NCBI GenBank assembly: GCA_965112735.1
Contig: OZ218950.1
Span: 1,922,001-1,986,000 of the forward strand
Direction: 5' to 3'
DNA: 64,000 nucleotides
Origin: Phaeosaccion multiseriatum
Taxonomy: Eukaryota; Ochrophyta, other classes
Under the pieces are notes generated by a model, which searched no databases, had not been told where the DNA came from, and saw only the letters and a program-made list of their open reading frames with translations. A program made the translations under genes and the position numbers. Below are positions 1 to 12,352 of the stretch, piece by piece. Numbering within the stretch: position 1 is the stretch's first letter; every line of letters starts with the position of its first letter.

Positions 1-323
1 AATCACCCTCCCGCTCAGCCGCCTTCCCCCAAGCCCTGGAGTAGCACTCATCACTGGCGGTTGGGAATGGACTTTCACTCCCAAAGATCCCCCCCCGGCG
101 GCTGCTGCTCCTCTCCCTCACGCTTCTCCTGCCCCCTCCCCTCCCTCTCTTGTCCCCGCCTCCCTTGCCCCTGGAGGCTGCTGCCCAACGCTCATCGGCT
201 GCCCTCTTTTCTCTGAAATGTAAAGATCGATGACAGCGATGTAAGTCGAACACATGTCAACAAAATCCGATCTGAAACTCAAACTGGCGTAACTGTGGCT
301 CAACTTGTCCTTGCTCAAGGAAC
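1..323. other. upstream flank of the first gene
   Basis: I see no convincing coding region here. It holds the 5' flank of the EF-hand/WD40 gene that starts at 324 and contains C-rich and AG-rich stretches but no TATA-like box that I would call. A gene running off the left edge cannot be excluded. Confidence 0.4.
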
Positions 324-1282
324 ATGGCTGCAGGGGGGTGCGCGACGGGGGGGGGGCTGAGCCATACAGATCAGAAGGAGGAGCGGCAGAAGCAGCCGGC
401 TGAGGGTGCTCCGTCGAGTGCGTCTTCTCGTGTCCTGAGCAGCACGAGGTCTCCCGCCCCATCCACCCGTGCTACTCGTGTCAGGGCGATGCTTGGCACG
501 GGCCTCTCCTCCGACGTCCCCAGAGCCGTGGACGAGCGTGCTACTCTGAAGATCGACGAGGTTTTCCTGCCGCAGAGTGTCCGCGAGGGGCCGCCGGAGA
601 AAGGCAGGGGGTCGAAGAACAAGGTGTTCGATCTCAAAGGCGCGCTTGCTAAAGGCATGGGCATTCGACCTTGGAGGCTTGCAACAACGCACAAGGTATG
701 ATTTAGCATTGGCCTCGTGGTGTTCTCTCGAGTCAGCGTCCGCTTTTCCCGCAAGTTGTTGTATTGTGGTGTCCTCCACTGACCTATTCTCCCCCCACCC
801 ACCCACACCCCTGTACCTACCTAATACAGGCGGCATTGAAGCCCTATACCACAATGAAGCAGGAGAAGGACAAAAGGGACTACGTTGCTGTGCAGAGCGT
901 GGGTCACGGGTCGAATTACGGTCGCCATAGACGCCCTCATCCTCCCGCCTCCTCTGCTCGGCACCACCACCATGGCAATCACAATCGGGCGCGAAAAAAC
1001 AGAGGGCACTCGAGAGACAGCCGACGATCCAGGGCGTCATCTGCAGGGGGAGTGGTAGCTGTGAGAGGCGCAGTGGGAGAAGGAGGGGCGAAGAAAGTAG
1101 AGGACGCTGAAGAGAAGAAGCAGCGGCGGCCGGAGACGGCTGACAAGGAAGAGGGTGAGCAGGAGGTACCACTGGAGCAGAAGGCTTCAGTGAGCACAGA
1201 AGCACAAATGGAGGGTGATGACGAGAGGAGCATTGGAAAGGAGTTGAGCGACAGCGAAACGGAGGAGCAAGAAAGCAGCAGC

Positions 1283-1346
<64 letters not shown>

Positions 1347-3969
1347 ATGAGGATGATGAGGAAGATGAGGAAGATGACGAAGATGACGAAGATGAAGAGG
1401 ACTATGCGTTGTCTAGTGCCAACCGCGATAGCAATACCCAAATCGACTGCGAGGCCGATGAAGGACGTGGTGCGGAGGGAGACGACGACCCAAGCACGGT
1501 GTCAGCAGGGGAAGGCGCCATTCGGGAGGGCGGGCGTGAAGTTGACGAGGAGGGGCCAGTCGAGTCTTTGGGAGAGGGAGAATATGCCTCTCCCTCACTC
1601 GGGACTCAAGAGATAGTGATTGTGGGAGGAGGAGGAGGAGGAGAAGGACGAGACGGAGGAGGAGGAGAGAGAGAAGGAGGAGGAGGAGGAGGAGCGAGAG
1701 AAGAAGGAGGAGGAGGGGGAGGAGGGTTGGCAGGAGGAAGAAGAGAAGGAGAGGGAGGGGGAGAAGAAGAAGGAGGAGGAGGAAGAGGAGGAGGAGAAGG
1801 AGGAGGAGGAGGAAGAGGAGGAGGAGGAGGAGGAGGAGGAGGAGGAGGAGGAGGAGGAGGAGGAGGAGGAGGAGGAGTAGGAGTAGGAGTAGGAGTAGGA
1901 GGAGGAGGATGCGGAGGAAGAGAAGGAGAGGGAGAAGGAGGAAAGCCGGGGGGAAGACACGGCGACGAGATGATCGCAGGCGCGGAGGCTAGCAAACCGA
2001 AAGACAAGAAGGAAGAGCCGGGAAGAGGAAGGGGAGAGAGAAGTGGGAAGGGGGGCCACGCTCCCGGACGAAAGAGCAGTGACGGTGGTGGGAAGCGAGA
2101 ATGTGCTGTGCCTGTTGAAACAGCTCTCCCCGTGCTGGTACTCCCGGTTGACGGGCAGGGGGGGCGCAAATCTGACCCTCTGGACCAGACTCGGGAGAAG
2201 CAACCGCAACGGCAGAAGCAGCAGAAGCAGCAACCGTCAGTGATATCGCAGTCCGCTGATCAGCAGAAGCACCGGCAGCAACACGAGCAGCAGCAGCAGT
2301 TGGCTATAGAGGAGGAGGAACTGCAGCAGCAGCAGCAGCAGCAGCAGAAGAAGAAGAAGCAGCAGGCCTTCCGGCGAGAGTTCCCAGCCTTCGACATCGA
2401 CAGCGAGTTGCAATGTCGAGTCATGAGCTGCGTCTCGGCCCGTATGCTTGACTGTGTGCGAAGCAGCTTCAAAAACGCGGGTGGACGGCTTCATAAGAAT
2501 GACTTTGTCGAGGCAGTGTGGCTTGCTTACATGCGAGAACAGCAGCTAGGGGCGATTGAGAAGGTCGAGCTCGAGCAATTGGAGGTGCGGAGGAGGAGGG
2601 AGAAGATCGCGGAGCAGCTGCGCCCCCCGCCGCTTGTGCTATCCCCCCGGGGCGTGGCTAGCGAAGGAGGAGAAGAGGTGCGGGCGGGTGGTGATGGCGG
2701 CGCAGCAGTGCCGGTGGCACTACGAGCGGGGGCAGATACGGCAGCAGCGCGACAAAACAACACGGAAGGAGAAGATCTGGGGGGGTGCGTCGGAGGAGGA
2801 GGAGGAGGAGGAGGAGGAGGAGAAGCAGATGGTGCGGTGTGTGTCCAGGACCAGGAGGAGCAGCAGCAGCAGTTGATGGTACGGCAGCACCACACGCAGA
2901 CTGAGAAGAAGAAGAGCAAGAGCGCACTCATCCCTGCCGGTAGGGGCAGCTACCGGAGGCGAAGAACGGCCAGTAGCAGCAGCAGCAGCAGCAGCAGTCA
3001 AAGAGAGTCGAGCACAGTGTCGCTGAAGCACTTGTTATCCCCGCCGTCGCCAGAAGAAGCAGGCCTGCTCTCCCTGGCGGAGCTGCTCTTTGACGCCATC
3101 AGTGTGCGTCACAGTCTCACAGCATGCTGGACAGACCTCACCTCCTTCCTCCTCTTCGATATGGGTGATGATATGGGCTTTATGGCATGGGGTGACAAGA
3201 GTGCGGCTCGGACGTACTCCAAAGTGGGGGAGAATGTTATACCCAAGGCAAGTGGCAAGTGATGCATGGCTCTGAGATGATGGTTACAGAAAACACACGT
3301 GTCACATAAGTGGCACAGCAACACGAGAGGAAGCCCATACGCAGGCATCTCTCCCTCTCTCTTGCTCTGTCTCTCTGTCTCTCTGTCTCTCTGTCTCTCT
3401 GTCTCTCTGTCTCTCTGTCTCTCTGTCTCTCTCTCACTCAGACACTCAGACATTCACGCACACACACTATCTCTCTCTCTCTCACACACACACCCACATA
3501 CACACACCGCACACCCGTGTGCTATCCTCCTCCATTCCTCCTCTCCCCAGGTGGTGGCGATCGAAAGCTTGTCATCCTTCACTATTCAGCGCCAAGGTCG
3601 ACGCGTGTGCCTGGTATCTGTCATACCAAGGAAGTCAAAAGTGTTCATCGTGACCAGCCATGAAGGCCTTGCTACCCCGGCGAAGCACACCGAACTCAAG
3701 GCCCACACCGGCGAGGTTACGAGCGTGGTCTTCCTTCCACAGTTCGGCATACTTGTGTCCACGGGGCTGGACATGCAGTTGTTGACTTGGGAGGTGAGCG
3801 TGACCGCTCCTAACGTGACGAGCAGTTCGAAGCGTGGTGGTAAAGTACCCACCGATGTAACGGTCGTGCCAGCGCGGCGAAGGGGGGTGTCGAAGGAGAT
3901 TCTCTTGCGCTTGGAGTGGATTGGAGACTGGGAAGACAGGGAAGCAGCCGCAGCTGCTACCGATGCTGC

Positions 3970-4003
<34 letters not shown>

Positions 4004-4318
4004 TCTGCTGGTGATGTGACGTCGACTGATTCTTATAGGGGCGCGGGGGGAGGAGGGAATGCTGCCAGCAATGCTGCGAAAGGCAGGGGTGGAAACGCTT
4101 CTCTTCGCAAGCAGCAGGGGCAGCGGGAGCAGGGACGGGGGTCAGGAGCTCATCCCACCCCTAAGGGAACAGCAAAAGGAAGAGCAGGAGGAGACGCTAT
4201 AGGACCAGTGACAACGAACGAAAGAGGAAGGAGTGTCAGCGGAGCAGTAGAGCGCGAGGAGGGAGGAGGACCGACGGCGGCGGCGGCCGCATCAACCGCA
4301 TCATCCACACTTCCGAAT

Positions 4319-4356
<38 letters not shown>

Positions 4357-7300
4357 TAACAGCAACAGTAACGGCTTCATTACCAACGCCGCAGGAGACG
4401 AGGGCGAAGACGGTATGTTCACAGGCCCTCGCCTACTGGGCTTTGGCATCTCGGGCATCATTTACATTTGGAAAGTCACGGCCTCCAACCTGGTGTGCCA
4501 CGCTCGACTCACGGGGCACACGGCACCGGTGTTGGCGCTCTGCACGATTGCTTCCAACTCCACCCTGGCGACGGCGGGGATGGATGAGTCTATTCGGGTG
4601 TGGGATGCACGTTACGAGCGGTGCAAGCGGGTCATGAAGGGCCATCGGAGAGGGGTGTCTTGCCTGAGTTATAGCGGCGCTACGAGGGTACTCGTCTCGG
4701 GAGGCTTCGACCACACCATCAAGGTGAGTATGTTGGTGATACAGAGGGAGTTTCAGCATAAGAGCCCTTTGCCGCCCCCCGGGGGGACAGACGGCCTTGT
4801 CTGCAGACTGTGGTGGATAGAAACCTCTACGTCCTCGTTGGTGCCCCCGTCGATCGAAGAAGATCGAGGGAGGCTTGCTACTGCACTTTAGAGGGAGGGA
4901 GGGCAGGCAGGCCCAAACTCAAACTCAAACTCAACCCCCCCCGGTCCCCCCCCCCGGGTCCTTATGCATATGTAGGTATGGAGTCCGGTTGTGGGACAGC
5001 TGATCGTCACTCTGCAAGGCCACGCCTGCCCCGTATTGGGCATCCACTGCAACGCGCGGAACCCCAATGAGCTGCTGGGCATGTCTTCCGACGGCATCAT
5101 CAAACTGTGGGATCTGCGCACCTTCAAACCACACCAGACCCTCAAGTGTCACCAAAGCGGCCGAGGAGGAGGGAAGCAGCAGGGAGGAGGAGGAGGAGGA
5201 GGAGGAGGAGGAGGAGGAGGAGGAAGAAGAGGAGGAGGAGGAGGAGGAGGAGGAGGAGAAGGAGGGGGAGGAGGAGGAGGAGGAGGAGGAGGAGGAGGAA
5301 GAAGAGGAGGAGGAGGGGAGCAGAACAAGGGCGGCGGGAGGCAGGGAGGCGGAAGAGAGGGCGGTGCGGGGCTATCGGCGTCGGATCGGAGGCCTCACGT
5401 GCAGTGTATGAACGTGCTTGAAGGGGAACAAAACGTGCTCATCGTCGCCAGAGGAGCGACGGTTGTGCAGTACGCCAACTACACAGGCAAGAGTGTGTGT
5501 GTGCGCGCGCGCGTGTGTGTGTGTGTGTGCATGTGTGTGCACGTGTGTGTTTGTGTGTGTCTGTGTATGTGAGTATGTTTATTGTATGTGTGCACGTGTG
5601 TTTGTGTGTTTGTGTGTGTTCGTGTGTGTATGAAGTGTGTGTGTGTGAAATGTGTGTGTGCGTGAAATCTGGTTGCATCTTCTTTTGCCAAAAAGTCGAC
5701 ACCTCTCGTCACATAACATGACCTCCTCTCACCCCCTCCTCCTCTTCCTCCTCCTCCTCCTCCTCCTCCTCCTCCTCCTCCTCCTCCTCCTCCTCCTCCT
5801 CCTCCTCCTCCTCCTCCTCCTCCTCCTCCTCCTCCTCCTCCTCCTCCTCCTCCTCCTCCTCCTCCTCCTCCTCCTCCTCCTCCTCCTCCTCCTCCTCCTC
5901 CTCCTCCTCCTCCTCCTCCTCCTCCTCCTCCTCCTCCTCCTCCTCCTCCTCCTCCTCCTCCTCCTCCTCCTCCTCCTCCTCCTCCTCCTCCTCCTCCTCC
6001 TCCTCCTCCTCCTCCTCCTCCTCCTCCTCCTCCTCCTCCTCCTCCTCCTCCTCCTCCTCCTCCTCCTCCTCCTCCTCCTCCTCCTCCTCCTCCTCCTCCT
6101 CCTCCTCCTCCTCCTCCTCCTCCTCCTCCTCCTCCTCCTCCTCCTCCTCCTCCTCCTCCTCCTCCTCCTCCTCCTCCTCCTCCTCCTCCTCCTCCTCCTC
6201 CTCCTCCTCCTCCTCCTCCTCCTCCTCCTCCTCCTCCTCCTCCTCCTCCTCCTCCTCCTCCTCCTCCTCCTCCTCCTCCTCCTCCTCCTCCTCCTCCTCC
6301 TCCTCCTCCTCCTCCTCCTCCTCCTCCTCCTCCTCCTCCTCCTCCTCCTCCTCCTCCTCCTCCTCCTCCTCCTCCTCCTCCTCCTCCTCCTCCTCCTCCT
6401 CCTCCTCCTTCTCCTCCTCCTCCTCCTCCTCCTCCTCCTCCTCCTCCAGGTCTAGAGAAGCACTTGACAGACGTCAAGCTCACAGTTGGCGCGACATACC
6501 ATCGGCCCTCCGCAACCATCGCCACTGTCGCTGGGAGAACGGTCAAGCTCTGGAGCACTCGAACGGGTAAGCTCGTTCGGAGTTTCCCCGTGGCCGTGCG
6601 TTCGTCTGCTGGCGGCGTGTATGGGGAGCACGATGAAGATGACGATGACGATGTGCGTGAGGATGATGGTGTAGGAGACAACGATGATGGTGATGATAGC
6701 GAGGACGCCAACCCCCGAGCGTCAACTGCGCGAATGTCGAAAAGGTCCCTCTCCACAGCTGCGTCCCGAGGAAGAGGAGGAGGAGGAGGTTCGGCAGTTG
6801 GTGCTTCAACAAGCGTCGCCAAATACGAGGATGACGGAGGGGAGGTTTCCGAGGCGAGTGCTTCGTGTATGGACGCCTCAGGTAGGCTGTTAGTGGTGGG
6901 TATGTCCAATGGGCAAATGCAAATCATGCGCTACCTTAATGGGCATCTCGTCACCCAAGCACAGGGCTTGGATGGGCAAGTCCTCACGGTCGCACCTCTT
7001 AGCATCAGGGGCGCAGGTGGAGGTGGGAGCGGGAGTGGGAGGGTAGGAGAGGCGAGGCGGAGCGGCAGGGGGGATGGCGGCCACACGGCATGTGCCAGGG
7101 ACTACCCTTCGCTGCTCGTGAGCTGCAGCTGCAAGGGGCACCTCATGATCCAGAACCTTCAGCACAGTGCCTCTTCCTCTTCCTCTTCCTCCTCTTCCTC
7201 CTCCTTCTCCGAGGCTGGGCACCAACTAGGGGGGAAGATGACGTCTGATGGGGACGCATCCGGAGGAGGAGGAGGAGGAGGAGGGGGAGGAGGAGGAGGA

Positions 7301-10300
7301 GGGTGGGTGCTGGCGGAGGCCCATGTGGCCAAAGAGAAGCGGCGCCTGGAGTTTCTAGAATGGGTCACTTCTTGCACAGTAGGGGGCACTGATGCCTTTA
7401 CCACTCAGCTCAAGGGCATCCTAAAGGTCAAGCGAACGCTCTGGGGCAAGCTTAATGTCAAGCGGACGGCAGTCAACGGAAAAGGGAACAGCAGAGAGGA
7501 GGGGGAGGAGGAAGAAGAGGCCAAGGAGAAGGAGCTGGGGGGGGTAAACGGGGGAGGAGGAGGTGGTGGTGGTTGTGGTGGTGGAGGGGGCAGTATTGCT
7601 GAAGGCAATGAGGAAGAAGACGGCAGTGCCAACAAGAACCCACTCTTGGGGTCTTCGGCGGAGCGGCTCGTGTGGCAGCAGGCAGAGGCTACTCCTCCTA
7701 TCGCTACCGCCACCACTGTCACTGCCACCAGCGCTAGCACTACTACTACTCCTCCTCCTCCTACTAGTAGTATTACTACCACTACTACAATTGGCGGTAA
7801 CGAGGGCAGCAGCTACGGCGAGAGAAGCGACTCGCATGGCTCCTCGGCGACTGTTGTTCTTCAAGGAGGGGGTGAGGGTGGCGGTAATAGGTTGGAGACC
7901 GTCAGCGACGCAGGGGCGGAAATGGGTGGTACCAGCATCGGTAGTCATATGGGAAGCAAGATTGGGAGCGTCAGTTATATGGGCAACCTCAGTCATATCG
8001 GCCGTGGATCATCGACCCGGGTCCGTTCGGGGGCGAAGAGCCTCAGTCCGTGTCGAAGCACTAGCACCAACAGCTTGGGCTTTGGCGTTGGCTCCTCTAA
8101 AGGGGAGGGGCTGGAACGGGAGAGGGGGGGTTCCGTTGTGACTTTCGACGCATCCATTATCACTGCTGGCGAGGAGGAGGAGGAGGAGGAGGAGGAGGAG
8201 GAGGAAAGGGAGGGGAAGCGTAAGGTGGAGGGGGAGTGGAGGGGAGGACTGCCCAAGCGGAAGCGTGCAGCCACCATGCTGCCACTCCGACAGAGGACCA
8301 ATCATGGTACGAGAGGCAGGAGTGGAAGGAGTAGCCGAGAAGGACGGGAGGAGCAGGAGCAGTCATACCGGCAAGAAGGGCATACGAAAACAGAGAAAAA
8401 AGAGGGAGGAGGAGGAGGAGGAGGAGGAGGAGGAGGAGGAGGAGGAGGAGGAGGAGGAGGAGGAGGAGGAGGAGGAGGAGGAGGAGGAGGAGGAGGAGGA
8501 GGAGGAGGAGGAGGAGGAGAGAGACCCCCCCACCACTCGCGCTCTTCAAGAGGCGCTTTGGAGCCCAGTCCAAGAGCAGAGGGAAGGGGCAGACAAAGGG
8601 TGGGTGGAGGGGGAGGAGGAGGAGAATCGTCTGTCACTGGGGTCAGGCCTGGGGGGCGGGCGGGGTCGGAGCGGGCGAGGTCTGAGCCCAACCTTGTGAA
8701 TAGGGGAAGAAACAGCACCAACAACCGCAGCGGCAGCAGCAGTCGTATGGGCAGGGGCAGCAGCACTAATATGGGCAGCAACAGCAGCGAAGGTGGTGCA
8801 ATGGAGGACCTAGGTGTGTCCTGTATGGCGGTGAGTGCAAGCCTGCTGCTAGTAGCGACGGCGAGCCTAGACGGAGGCATTGTAATCTGGGACGTCGCCA
8901 ATCCGGTGCACTTTCGGGCCGTGCGAGTGCTGGAGGCGCATCAGGGCTACCTGGTGTCTGCACTCGTCTTTCTCGAGCCCTTCCCCGTTCTGGCGTCGTG
9001 CGATCAGGATGGAAGAGTTGTGCTATGGCAGTTGGGCTCTACTACGCACAGCGGCTCACAGATGGGAACGGCAGCACCGTCGTCGTTCTCCTCCTCGTCA
9101 GCCTCAACGGAGCCAAAACAGCAGCAACAGCAGCAGAAGCAGCAGTTGGCAACACAGCAGAGGAAGTGGGAGTGTCTTTGTATATTCTTCAATCGAAAGT
9201 CGCCAGTTGTACCCGGTGACGTCACCCTCTGTGCTGTGACCGGGGCGGTGTGGAGCCCTCGAGACCGACTGCTGGTCATTGGTGACATTGACGGGAAGCT
9301 CAGGGGGGTAGATGTGTCGTTGGCGTGCGAGAGAGCCGCCACTGCCGGACAAATAGGAGCTGCTACTGCTGCTGCTCCTTCTTTTGGCGGCGGTAGCAGT
9401 CGTAGCAGCGGGGGTAGGAGCAGCAGCAGTGGCAGCAGTAGAGGATCCATGTTGTCCCCCGGGGGACAGCTCAGCAGAGACGGTAGTGGGATACTCTTTC
9501 CACTGCGTCAGCACCAAGGACGGGGGGAGAGAGGGAGCCAGGCGCTGAGGCAGCCCACTTTCGTGACCAGCACAACCACTGACGTCGACGGCAAGGGCAA
9601 TGTCGATGTCGATATTGAGCCGGCGATGCTGATGGGAGGTGAGTGCAGCGAGCAGATAAGAGACAGAGACGGGGAGAAGGGGAATGTTTTCGCGCCGCTA
9701 CCTGCGTTCGTTGTGCCTTGGTCACTCCTTAGTCGACCTGCGGCTCTGACCTCCCTCTATGCTCCTCCCTCCCTCCTTCTCCCCCCTCCCTCCCTCCCTC
9801 CCTCCCTCCCTCCCTCCCTCCCTCCCTCCCTCCCTCCCTCCCTCCCTCCCTCCCTCCCTCCCTCCCTCCCTCCCTCCCTCCCTCCCTCCCTCCCTCCCTC
9901 CCTCCCTCCCTCCCTCCCTCCCTCCCTCCCTCCCTCCTTCTATCCCTCTATCCCCCCCTCCCTCCCTTCCCCCCTCTCTCCCTACCTCCCTCTCTCCCTC
10001 CTTCTATCCCTCTATCCCCCCCTCCCTCCCTTCCCCCCTCTCTCCCTACCTCCCTCTCTCCCTCCTTCTATCCCTCTATCCCCCCCTCCCTCCCTTCCCC
10101 CCTCCTCCCTCTCTCTGGCTGCAGACAAGCGAGGCAAGGGCCACAATCTGGAGCTCGTTCGCATGGTGAGGGAGTGGGTCCCTTTACCCAAGCGGCACTG
10201 CCAGGTCAGCCACATGTACTCAATCAGTACCGAAGGTGAGTCAGGCTTTGCGGCTGCATCACCAACTGCAACTTCTGCTGCTGTTGTACCGGTAGTGGTG

Positions 10301-12072
10301 AGTGAGTGGCACACACAAGACAAGAGGAAGAGCTACACAGCAACTCACTCCACCCTGCCCTTCTACAAATCACTACACTATTACGAGCAAGCCCTCCCAT
10401 CGAATTGATGACGTGGGCCCCCTTTGAGCTCACTTGAATGGCCGCCCAACCGCTGGCAAAGGGATACACCACCCAGTCTGGGTCTCTCCTCTCCTCCCTC
10501 ACCTATCCTATCCTCTCCTCTCCTCTTCTCTGCTCTCCTCTCCTCTCCTCTCCTTTCCTCTCCTTTCCTCCTCTCCTCTCCTCTCCTCTCCTCTCCTCTC
10601 CTCTCCTTTCCTCTCCTTTCCTCCTCTCCTCTCCTCTCCTCTCCTCTCCTCTCCTCTCCTCTCCTCTCCTCTCCTCTCCTCTCCTCTCCTCTCCTCTCCT
10701 CTCCTCTCCTCTCCTCTCCTCTCCTCTCCTCTCCTCTCCTCTCCTCTCCTCTCCTCTCCTCTCCTCTCCTCTCCTCTCCTCTCCTCTCCTCTCCTCTCCT
10801 CTCCTCTCCTCTCCTCTCCTCTCCTCTCCTCTCCTCTCCTCTTCTCTCCTCTCCTCTCCTCTCCTCTCCTCTCCTCTTCTCTCCTCTCTTCTCCTCTCCT
10901 CTCCTCTCCTCTCCTCTCCTCTCCTCTCCTCTCCTCTCCTCTCCTCTCCTCTCCTCTCCTCTCCTCTCCTCTCCTCTCCTCTCGTTTCCTCTCGTCTCCT
11001 CCTCTCGTCTCCTCTCCTCTCCTCCCCTTCCCTCCCCTGTGCTCTTCTCTCCTCGCCTCTCCTCCCCTCTCCTCTCCCGCTCTCTCCTCTCCTCTCCTCT
11101 CCTCTCCTCTCCTCTCCCTTCTCCTCTCCTCTCCTCGCCTCTCCTCGCCTCTCCTCTCTTCTTCTCTCCTCTCATCCTCCCCTCCTCTCCTCTCCTCTCT
11201 CCTCTCATCCTCCCCTCTTGCCTTTTCGTTTGAATCGTCCTCCCTTCCACCAATCAGGCTTGAAGCTCAACGAAGCTTCTTCGCAAGACGCGAACCCTTT
11301 CTTCATCCCCATACCCCGGTGGCGCGAAGAGGCACAAGACACGGGAGGAGGCGTGAGCACTAACAGGAACACAGGTACCACCACGCCGTCGTCTCAGGAG
11401 GAGGGAAGCCGCCCAAACAGCAGGGAGACCTACTACAGCAACAGCTCCAGCAATGGCGACGGCGGTGACCGTATCACCAACGACAACGGCAAGCAAGGCA
11501 CGACGATCAAAGGACCCTTCTTTGAGTCGAGTGTGATTTGCGTCGTCAACGCCGACCGCAAGGTGCGCGTATACTCGTTCGGAGGGGCGTTGTTAGGCGG
11601 ACTGGAGCAGGACAACGTGGCGACGGATGGGAGTGGGTTGGGGGGCAAGGAGGACAGGTTGGAGGGCTGGCGGTTGAGGGCGGACTGCGACAGCTACCTT
11701 GATACCTACCTGGTACAGGGAGAGGCCAGGGCCAGGGCCACGGCGGAGGGTCACAGGCGGGCGAGAGCGGAGGGGCATCATGAGCAGTTGGTGATACAGC
11801 AGCTGCCACGTGAGACAGTGAGGATCCAATTGCCGTACTCGCTGTATACAAAGGCGGTGGAGCGCAGGGGGAGGAAGGTGCCCATGGTGGAGGGGTGGAG
11901 GAAGAGGAGGGGGGGGTGCGGGGGGGGGGAGTGGTGGAGAGCGGGACGGACTGCTGGCACAGGGTCTCCGGCTAGTGAGGAGGAGGAGGAGGAGGAGGAG
12001 GAGGAGGAGGAGGAGGAGGAGGAGGAGGAGGAGGAGGAGGAGGAAAGGAGGAGGAGGAACAGGAGAGTTTAG
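324..12072 (+). CDS. giant EF-hand-like/WD40-repeat protein (2,862 aa, 7 exons)
   Basis: Exons: 324-695, 830-3247, 3551-4723, 4976-5486, 6450-9638, 10125-10235, 11258-12072; phases agree throughout. Introns 2 (3248-3550) and 4 (5487-6449) use GC-AG ends with the usual AG|GCAAG context. Around residues 640-700 is a helical EF-hand-like segment (starts FDIDSELQCRV), a second helical stretch lies near 870, and WD40 blades follow: residues about 976-1012, 1222-1370 (three clear blades with GH...WD spacing, e.g. DESIRVWDAR and DGIIKLWDLR), about 1500, and 2280-2356 (DGGIVIWDVA, DGRVVLWQL). Between them are long poly-Ser, poly-Gly and poly-Gln stretches encoded by AGT, GGA and CAG runs, and the protein ends in a poly-Glu/Arg tail. 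This order resembles the WDR49/WDR64/EFCAB8 group. Function is unknown; WD40 proteins usually act as binding platforms. Alternative: two adjacent genes, but the in-phase introns argue against that. Confidence 0.75.
1273..1345 (+). repeat. (AGT)n microsatellite coding poly-Ser
   Basis: About 24 AGC/AGT triplets inside exon 2 of the first WD40 gene give a run of serines followed at once by an Asp/Glu stretch, a typical disordered acidic linker. Confidence 0.9.
1617..1945 (+). repeat. (GGA)n tract coding Gly/Glu-rich linker
   Basis: Imperfect GGA/GAA repeats in exon 2 of the first WD40 gene, purest at about 1820-1877, read as Gly-rich sequence. A (GTAGGA)n sub-repeat at about 1875-1900 gives alternating Val-Gly. 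Confidence 0.85.
4732..4744 (+). repeat. dispersed GTTGGTGATAC element, intron copy
   Basis: Core GTTGGTGATAC followed by AG, starting 8 bases after the 5' splice site at 4724. One of ten exact cores in the window (see findings). Confidence 0.6.
5728..6447 (+). repeat. very long (CCT)n tract in intron 4
   Basis: The intron from 5487 to 6449 starts with GT/GC-rich alternation and is then almost only CCT. From 5746 to 6409 the array is uninterrupted (664 bases, about 221 triplets), broken by a single extra T at 6410, and ends in the acceptor CAG at 6447-6449. One strand is all pyrimidine and the other all purine. Confidence 0.97.
8405..8520 (+). repeat. (GGA)n tract coding poly-Gly
   Basis: About 38 GGA triplets inside exon 5 of the first WD40 gene, read as a run of glycines between a Lys/Glu-rich and a basic Ser/Arg-rich stretch. 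Confidence 0.9.
9762..10118 (+). repeat. (CCCT)n array and about 60-bp tandem unit in intron 5
   Basis: A CCCT tetranucleotide array (about 9784-9938) is followed by roughly three copies of a 60-odd-base unit with CTATCCCT and CTACCT steps. It runs to the acceptor at 10124, so it forms the whole polypyrimidine tract of this intron. Confidence 0.9.
10486..11215 (+). repeat. (CTCCT)n pentanucleotide array in intron 6
   Basis: A CTCCT array of more than 450 bases, purest between about 10630 and 10840, decaying toward the acceptor at 11257. Like the neighbouring introns it is all pyrimidine on the plus strand. Confidence 0.95.
11973..12042 (+). repeat. (GAG)n tract coding poly-Glu tail
   Basis: Nearly pure GAG triplets just before the stop of the first WD40 gene, giving an acidic C-terminal run followed by a short basic end. 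Confidence 0.85.
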
Positions 12073-12352
12073 GTAAGGGCTGTTGTCTTACTGTAACTGT
12101 TGCTAACTCAAAAGCACTCCCGCTAAAGCCACAAGTTTTTTCAGTTTACCTTTTCAAAATGGAAATCAAAAAAGTCCCTCTGAGAAGCTTCTGTGCCTAT
12201 CTATCCAATGGAGCAGCGTCTGAAGACTCCGGAGGATCCAACCGTGCTATTTTACTTACTACTCTTCCTTCATCCACAAAGCCACGCCAATAAAACTGAA
12301 GCTGAAACTGAAACTGAACTACCATATTCTGTCAAGCCACATACACACCCCA

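Noticed and set aside
5652-6927. Long open frames of poly-Leu (plus) and poly-Gly (minus) over the CCT array
   Set aside because: They are translations of an intronic triplet repeat; the intron ends fit the phases of the flanking exons.
10381-11253. Open frames of Ser/Leu/Pro or Glu/Arg repeats over the CTCCT array
   Set aside because: Simple-repeat translation in an intron; open in several frames on both strands.
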